DNA from: an uncultured Devosia sp.
GTDB taxonomy: Bacteria > Pseudomonadota > Alphaproteobacteria > Rhizobiales > Devosiaceae
DNA length: 64,000 bases
Direction of reading: 5' to 3'
NCBI RefSeq assembly: GCF_946479885.1
Contig: NZ_CAMLHM010000011.1
Span: forward strand, 19,283 to 83,282
Shown here: positions 60,238 to 64,000 of the stretch, one piece after another
Position numbering within the stretch: position 1 is the stretch's first letter
How the letters are laid out: each line of letters starts with the position of its first letter
Translations under genes and position numbers: made by a program
The notes under the pieces: generated by a model
Told to the model about the DNA's origin: nothing
Databases searched by the model: none
The model's input: only the letters and a program-made list of their open reading frames with translations

Positions 60238-60450
60238 ATGCTGACGGATCGTGATGTCGTGCTTGAGGGCGTAAAGCCGCTCGATCTCGAACAGTTGCAA
60301 TTGCTGGCGAGCGGCTATTCGACCACCGCCTCGGCCCAGCAACTGGCGCGCATCGAGGCCAAGGGCTGGCTCCAGACTGTCGGTGGTACGCACCTGATCA
60401 CCCTGACCGGGCGGACGGTGCTGGACGGGTCGCCAGTACAGCGGGGTTGA
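60238..60450 (+). CDS. hypothetical protein, 70 residues
   Basis: ATG 60238 follows AAGGGGAGAGCG. 70 residues (MLTDRDVVLEGVKPLDLEQL..., SGYSTTASAQQLARIEAKGWLQTVGGTHLITLTGRTVLDG), resembling a small winged-helix-like domain of the kind that ends with 'LITLTGRTVL', as in the C-terminal parts of short DNA-binding proteins. Family not recognised. Confidence 0.55.
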   Translation: MLTDRDVVLEGVKPLDLEQLQLLASGYSTTASAQQLARIEAKGWLQTVGGTHLITLTGRTVLDGSPVQRG

Positions 60451-60508
60451 GTCGCTGCCAACGCAGTCAACAGAGCGGCAACGGGCAGGGTTAAGAAATC
60501 GACTCTCA

Positions 60509-60524
60509 TTAACCTGCAATTAAC
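60509..60524 (+). promoter_or_regulatory. CtrA-like box upstream of candidate sRNA
   Basis: TTAACCTGCAATTAAC fits TTAA-N7-TTAAC exactly. CATTAT at 60543-60548 lies 18 bp after the second half-site and could be the -10. A GANTC methylation site (60501) is 4 bases before it, a setting common to CtrA-controlled promoters. Confidence 0.55.
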
Positions 60525-60554
60525 ATCTGCAGGGTAACTTTGCATTATTCAGAT

Positions 60555-60636
60555 TGTTCTGGATTTTGCAGAGTGGTTTCTCCCTCTGTTTGACGCCTCC
60601 CTGTTAACTTCGAGAGCGGTTCTTACCGCTCTTTTT
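60555..60636 (+). ncRNA. candidate CtrA-driven sRNA
   Basis: About 80 nt between the CtrA-type promoter and an intrinsic terminator with no gene in between. Seen: hairpin 1 with CAGAG (60569-60573) and CTCTG (60584-60588) around a 10-base loop TGGTTTCTCC, an unpaired linker with GCCTCCC (60595-60601), and hairpin 2 (AGAGCGGT/ACCGCTCT) plus T-run. CU-rich CTCC loops are typical of anti-Shine-Dalgarno sRNAs such as the alpha-r14/cuckoo type in alphaproteobacteria. The transcript ends are estimates; no Rfam match was run. Confidence 0.45.
60613..60636 (+). terminator. intrinsic terminator in DUF1465 upstream region
   Basis: AGAGCGGT and ACCGCTCT form an 8-bp stem with a TCTT loop, followed by TTTTC. 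The nearest upstream ORF ends 162 bp before, so it most likely ends an untranslated RNA. Confidence 0.8.
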
Positions 60637-60759
60637 CTTTTCCAGGGGTCGTTTGGCCTTGGTACGGCCCTGATTTTAAAGCTCCTTTCAGCTTGATCGG
60701 CCACAGGGGATGACGCCTTGGCCGATTACGCCTAGCATGGCGTTCAGGAGGACCATGAC

Positions 60760-61275
60760 TTGACCGACGTGGACGAGACAGGACCGGCAATCGCCATCGG
60801 GCCGCGCATCGTGGCTTCCGGCGGATTCGGCCTGCTCTATCGCGAAGGCATGGGACTGATCGAGGAAGTCGCCTCCTATCTTGATGGCGAAGGCCGCAAC
60901 GAAAGCCGTATCCTGGGCCGCGAGGCGTCGTTCCTCTATGCGACCGAATCCATGCGCCTCACCACGCGGCTCATGCAGCTGGCCTCCTGGCTGTTGCTGC
61001 AGCGCGCGGTCAATGAAGGCGAGATATCGAAGGAAAATGCCCGCTCCGAAAAGGAGAAGGTCAAGTTCTCGGCCACGCCATCGGAACGCGGTGGCCCGGG
61101 ATATGATCAGCTTCCTGAAACGCTGCGGCTCTATATCGACAAGGGCGATCGCCTGTTCGACCGGGTGATGCAGTTCGATACGCTGGAACGCGGCAAGATG
61201 CCCGAACTCGATCCCGGCACGGCCAATGGCATTGCCGACCAGTTGGCCCGACTCAAGGCGGCGTTCGGACGCTAG
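60760..61275 (+). CDS. DUF1465 family protein
   Basis: 171 residues, a conserved alphaproteobacterial DUF1465 protein (YREGMGLIEEVASYLDGEGR, ESMRLTTRLMQLASWLLLQRAVNEGEIS, LPETLRLYIDKGDRLFDRVMQFD). TTG 60760 is the start, 8 bases after AGGAGG; the ATG at 60755 opens a 2-codon frame ending at TGA that overlaps the start. Convergent with the YciI-like gene (4-bp overlap). Function unknown. Confidence 0.82.
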   Translation: MTDVDETGPAIAIGPRIVASGGFGLLYREGMGLIEEVASYLDGEGRNESRILGREASFLYATESMRLTTRLMQLASWLLLQRAVNEGEISKENARSEKEKVKFSATPSERGGPGYDQLPETLRLYIDKGDRLFDRVMQFDTLERGKMPELDPGTANGIADQLARLKAAFGR

Positions 61276-61556
61276 GCCTTCAGCTGCTCCAGGCCCGGGG
61301 CCGTGAACGAGACCGCAACTTCGGTGATGTCATAGGTGGTTACGCCGGCGACCATGAACGGGTCGGTGGCGACCAGAGCCTCGATCTCCGCTCGGTCACC
61401 CTTGGCGAGGATAAAGCCGCCGGTGCGCGGCACTTTGCGACCCGAGGCGAGGAAAACCCCGCTGGCATAGCCGGCCTTGATCCACTCGATATGGGCGGGC
61501 ACGTGCTCATCGACGGCTTCGAGCGGGGCGGTATAGGTCAATGTCAGGATGAACAT
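61272..61556 (-). CDS. YciI-like protein
   Basis: 94 residues of the YciI/YCII fold (MFILTLTYTAPLEAVDEHVPAHIEWIKAGYASGVFLASGRKVPRTGGFIL) with the conserved His and Asp of the family (HIEW, DPFM). ATG 61556 has CAGGAGG just upstream; an upstream ATG adds 20 unrelated residues. Enzyme activity unassigned. Head-to-tail with rpmE, across a terminator. Confidence 0.83.
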   Translation of the reverse strand: MFILTLTYTAPLEAVDEHVPAHIEWIKAGYASGVFLASGRKVPRTGGFILAKGDRAEIEALVATDPFMVAGVTTYDITEVAVSFTAPGLEQLKA

Positions 61557-61580
61557 GCCTGCCTCCTGCGGCGGGTACGA

Positions 61581-61608
61581 AAAAGCCCGGCACAACGGCC
61601 GGGCTTTT
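61581..61608 (-). terminator. intrinsic terminator after rpmE
   Basis: AAAAGCCCGGC (61581-61591) and GCCGGGCTTTT (61598-61608) make a perfect 11-bp stem with a 6-base loop. On the minus strand it follows rpmE with U-rich ends, and it separates it from the YciI gene 20 bp downstream. Confidence 0.82.
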
Positions 61609-61627
61609 GAATTCACAGCGGACTGGC

Positions 61628-61849
61628 TTAGATGCCGAGGCCCTTGAAGCGTTCCTTGAAGCGCGAGACGCGGCCACCGCGGTCGAGCAGCTGGCCCGTG
61701 CCACCGGTCCAGGCCGGGTGGGTCTTGGGATCGATGTCGAGCTGCAGCGTATCGCCGGCCTTGCCGTAGGTCGAACGGGTCTCGTACTTGGTGCCGTCGG
61801 TCATGACCACAGTGATGGTGTGGTAGTCCGGATGGATATCAGCCTTCAT
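61628..61849 (-). CDS. rpmE: 50S ribosomal protein bL31
   Basis: 73 residues. [32 protein letters not shown] and the C-terminal [26 protein letters not shown] are standard bL31. No Cys is present, so it is the zinc-independent (C-minus) form, common in alphaproteobacteria. A short inverted repeat lies in its leader (61871-61886). Confidence 0.93.
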   Translation of the reverse strand: MKADIHPDYHTITVVMTDGTKYETRSTYGKAGDTLQLDIDPKTHPAWTGGTGQLLDRGGRVSRFKERFKGLGI

Positions 61850-61870
61850 CGGTATCGCCTCAAATCAAAC

Positions 61871-61886
61871 GGGCGCCGTGGCGCCC
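61871..61886. other. short inverted repeat in rpmE leader
   Basis: GGGCGCC and GGCGCCC with a 2-base centre, 21 bases upstream of the rpmE ATG. Could fold as a leader hairpin, or be bound by bL31, but too short to assert. Confidence 0.3.
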
Positions 61887-62065
61887 GGAGAGCAGTTAAA
61901 TTCGGTGTTGGCGGCTTCATACAGAAAGCCCGGCTTCTTCGCAAGGGCGCGGGCGCGGCAATTTCGCACCGGCGGGCCTGTTGCCGCCCTCGCGGTCACG
62001 GCCTATATCGGAGCCTCAAGCGCGGCCGGTCCTCCGGCCCCCAAGCAGCGTGGCATGACCGAGCG

Positions 62066-63877
62066 ATGACAGACCAGGCCGTCCCGGTTCAGGCCGACCC
62101 CGAAAAGATGGCGACGACCCCTGTGGTCAATCCCCGCAAGCTGCAGCCGCTGCGCAAGCTGCTGCCTTTCATGCTGCGTTATCCCTGGCAGCTGGGACTG
62201 ACGGTTGCATTCCTGCTGATCTCCACCGTGGCCTCCCTGGCTATTCCGGCGGCCTTGGGTGGCGCCATCGACCAGGGCTTCGTCGCGCAGAATCTCGAGA
62301 ATGTCGGCCGCTATGGCTGGCTGATCATTGGCATTGCGGCGGTCATGGCGGTGGCGAGCGGCGCCCGCTTCTACTTTATCTCCGTCATCGGCGAGCGCGT
62401 ATTGGCCGATCTGCGCCAGGCGGTATTCGCCCATCTGCTGCAGCTGGATGCCCGCTATTTCGATACCCATCGGGTGGGCGAGCTCACCAGCCGTCTCAAT
62501 GGCGACGTGGCCATGATCCGTGGTGCGGTGGGGTCGAGCTTCTCGCTGGCGCTGCGCTCGACGGTGACCATCATCGGCGCGCTGATCATGATGCTGCTTA
62601 CCAGCCCCATCCTGACGCTGGCCGTGGTGGTCGCGGCTCCCGCGATTTTGTTCCCGGTCATTACCTTTGCCCGCCGGCTGCGCGGCATGTCGCGCAAGAC
62701 GCAGGACGCACTGGCAGATCTGAGCGCCATGGCCACCGAGATGCTCGGCGCCACGCGCACGGTCAAGTCGTTCACCCAGGAGCCGGTGCAGGCTGCCCAT
62801 TATGACGAGCGCAGCGAAGCCAGCTACCGCGCCGAAGTGCGGCGGCTGCTGGCGCGCTCGGTGCTGGTCGGCATGGTGATATTCCTGGGCACGGCGGCCT
62901 TGGTGTTCCTGGTGTGGTGGGGCGCTCGCTCGGTCTTTGAGGGCACGGTGACCGCCGGCCAGCTGGCACAGTTCCTGGTCTATGCCCTGATGGCATCGGG
63001 GGCGCTGACCAATGTCAGCGAAGTGCTGGGTACGCTGCAGTCGGTGGCCGGGGCGACCGAGCGGCTGACCGAGATTCTGGACACGCAGCCGACCATCCGC
63101 GAGATCGCCAAGCCGGTGGCCTTGCCGTCCCCGGCGCTGGGCACGGTGGCGTTCGACGGCGTGTCGTTTTCCTATGATGGCGCCGAGCCGGTGCTGTCGG
63201 GTCTCAATTTCTCCGTTGGCCGCGGCGAGACGGTGGCGCTGGTGGGTGCTTCGGGCTCCGGCAAGTCGACGACGCTGTCACTGCTGCAGCGCTTCTATGA
63301 TGTCAGCGGCGGCGTGATCCGCGTCGATGGCATCGACATCCGCGATGTGCGCTTGCGCGAATTGCGGCAGCGCTTCGCCTATGTGGAGCAGGAGCCGACG
63401 ATCTTTGCCGGCACGATCGCCGACAATATCCGCTTCGGCAAACCCGATGCCAGCCAGGCCGAGGTCGAAGCTGCCGCGCGCGCTGCCCTGGTGCACGATT
63501 TCGTCCAGGACCTGCCGCTTGGCTATGACACGATGGTGGGCGAGCGCGGCGTGACCCTGTCGGGCGGGCAGAAGCAGCGGCTGGCCATTGCCCGTGCCAT
63601 CCTCAAGAACGCCCCTATCCTGCTGCTCGACGAAGCCACCAGCGCGCTGGACGCCCAGAGCGAACGGCTGGTGCAGGTGGCGCTGGAGCACCTGATGGCC
63701 GGTCGCACGACGCTGGTCATCGCCCATCGCCTGGCCACCATTCGCGACGCCGACAATATCCTCGTGCTCGATGGTGGCCACGTCATCGACCAGGGCACGC
63801 ATGACCAGCTGGTCGCCAAGGGCGGCCGCTATGCCGAGCTGGCCAAGCTGCAGTTCCGGCTGGATGATATGGGGTAA
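62066..63877 (+). CDS. ABC transporter, MsbA/LmrA-like half transporter
   Basis: 603 residues: six membrane spans (residues ~30-310) and a C-terminal ATPase with Walker A GASGSGKSTT, signature LSGGQKQRLAI, Walker B ILLLDEATSALD and the H-loop in VIAHRLATIRDADNI. It is a homodimeric exporter of lipids or drugs. ATG 62066 is chosen because the MTDQAVP.. segment starts the coding signal; the frame extends upstream over the rpmE region but only as an antisense shadow. An ATG at 62055 opens a 4-codon frame ending on TGA overlapping this start. Confidence 0.85.
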   Translation: MTDQAVPVQADPEKMATTPVVNPRKLQPLRKLLPFMLRYPWQLGLTVAFLLISTVASLAIPAALGGAIDQGFVAQNLENVGRYGWLIIGIAAVMAVASGARFYFISVIGERVLADLRQAVFAHLLQLDARYFDTHRVGELTSRLNGDVAMIRGAVGSSFSLALRSTVTIIGALIMMLLTSPILTLAVVVAAPAILFPVITFARRLRGMSRKTQDALADLSAMATEMLGATRTVKSFTQEPVQAAHYDERSEASYRAEVRRLLARSVLVGMVIFLGTAALVFLVWWGARSVFEGTVTAGQLAQFLVYALMASGALTNVSEVLGTLQSVAGATERLTEILDTQPTIREIAKPVALPSPALGTVAFDGVSFSYDGAEPVLSGLNFSVGRGETVALVGASGSGKSTTLSLLQRFYDVSGGVIRVDGIDIRDVRLRELRQRFAYVEQEPTIFAGTIADNIRFGKPDASQAEVEAAARAALVHDFVQDLPLGYDTMVGERGVTLSGGQKQRLAIARAILKNAPILLLDEATSALDAQSERLVQVALEHLMAGRTTLVIAHRLATIRDADNILVLDGGHVIDQGTHDQLVAKGGRYAELAKLQFRLDDMG

Positions 63878-63881
63878 GTGC

Positions 63882-64000
63882 CACGCCCTCGTGGTTCGAG
63901 GCGCTGAAGAAGCGCACCTCACCATGAGGGCTACTGATACACCGAGCTAGAAGTAGCCCTCATGATGAGGCGGGAGCGTAGCGACCCTCGAACCAGGAGA
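63882..64000. repeat. nested inverted repeat element, running off the window
   Basis: CCTCACCATGAGGGCTACT (63917-63935) and AGTAGCCCTCATGATGAGG (63952-63970) form a 19-bp inverted repeat with one mismatch and a 16-base centre. Outer arms GGTTCGAGG (63892-63900) and CCTCGAACC (63986-63994) are also inverted. The core CTCACCATGAGG is shared with the repeat at 55722-55809. A REP-like dispersed element. Confidence 0.65.

Larger units (their letters stand above)
60451..60759 (+). other. intergenic region holding CtrA box and candidate sRNA
   Basis: A 309-base gap without an ORF of note. It holds a GANTC site (GACTC 60501-60505), a perfect CtrA box, a candidate sRNA with terminator (all annotated separately), and after 60637 the promoter region of the DUF1465 gene, in which no clear -35/-10 pair was found. 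Confidence 0.6.

Noticed and set aside
60491..60506. Second TTAA near the sRNA as another CtrA half-site
   Set aside because: TTAAGAAATCGACTC lacks the second TTAA at N7 spacing; only the box at 60509 fits.
61628..61849. bL31 lacking zinc cysteines as an unusual variant
   Set aside because: Cysteine-free bL31 is the usual form in many alphaproteobacteria, so it is not remarkable here.
63891..63900. GGTTCGAG resembling a tRNA T-loop
   Set aside because: No acceptor stem, anticodon or D-arm can be drawn around it; the sequence belongs to the inverted repeat element.
1..64000. CRISPR array
   Set aside because: No set of regularly spaced direct repeats of 25-40 bp was seen; the only tandem repeat (19681-19716) has just two short units.

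Overview
The window is a GC-rich stretch of an alphaproteobacterial chromosome, most likely from the Hyphomicrobiales (a Devosia-like organism is my best guess from gene content, not from any search). Supporting markers are a TrcR/DUF1013 cell-cycle regulator, DUF1465, DUF1192 and two DUF465 proteins, an aa3-type oxidase subunit IV peptide, a split PntAA/PntAB transhydrogenase, and three sites matching the CtrA box TTAA-N7-TTAA. No tRNA, rRNA, CRISPR array, transposase or prophage gene was seen; the DNA looks like ordinary, densely packed chromosome.

Region 1 (1-11756) is an aromatic-acid catabolic island. A feruloyl-CoA synthetase (cut by the window edge), a thiolase, an HSD10-like dehydrogenase, a hotdog thioesterase and a crotonase form a tightly packed operon that fits the CoA-dependent beta-oxidative route from ferulate/p-coumarate to vanillate/4-hydroxybenzoate. 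A convergent MarR regulator, a TRAP transporter (small permease, large permease, Tat-type binding protein) and vanA-gntR-vanB (vanillate O-demethylase with its regulator between the two subunits) follow. The parts cover uptake, CoA activation, side-chain shortening, CoA release and O-demethylation to protocatechuate.

Region 2 (11753-31397) is an exopolysaccharide locus: CelD-like and FemAB-like acyltransferases, a sterol-desaturase-type hydroxylase, a heparinase II/III-type lyase, a secreted GH5 glycanase, a CapK-type adenylating enzyme, two GT4 glycosyltransferases, a Wzx flippase, a WecG/TagA transferase, WecB and WecC (UDP-ManNAcA synthesis), a GINT1-like two-domain protein, a Wzy-like membrane protein and a Wzz-type co-polymerase without a kinase domain. 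A CtrA-like box lies in the divergent wecB/GINT1 promoter region.

Region 3 (31394-41985) is mixed: a degenerate receiver protein, a flavin-dependent tryptophan-halogenase homologue with a small downstream partner, an ABC-2 exporter, a TetR/SDR divergent pair, a sigma-54 response regulator, a tiny membrane protein behind a CtrA-like promoter, and oligoendopeptidase F.

Region 4 (42037-64000) is mostly housekeeping: oxidase subunit IV, pntAA-pntAB-pntB (PntAA carries a long Ala/Lys/Pro tail), AraC, SlyX, a FrnE-type DsbA protein, hydrolases, a Bcr/CflA exporter, rpsU, purE-purK, DUF465 proteins, TauE, a Kef-type antiporter, trcR, a quinone oxidoreductase, DUF1465, rpmE and an MsbA-like ABC transporter. 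Between a small hypothetical gene and DUF1465 lies a candidate CtrA-driven small RNA (about 60555-60636) with CU-rich anti-Shine-Dalgarno-like segments and its own terminator. Several intergenic palindromes are REP-like repeats.
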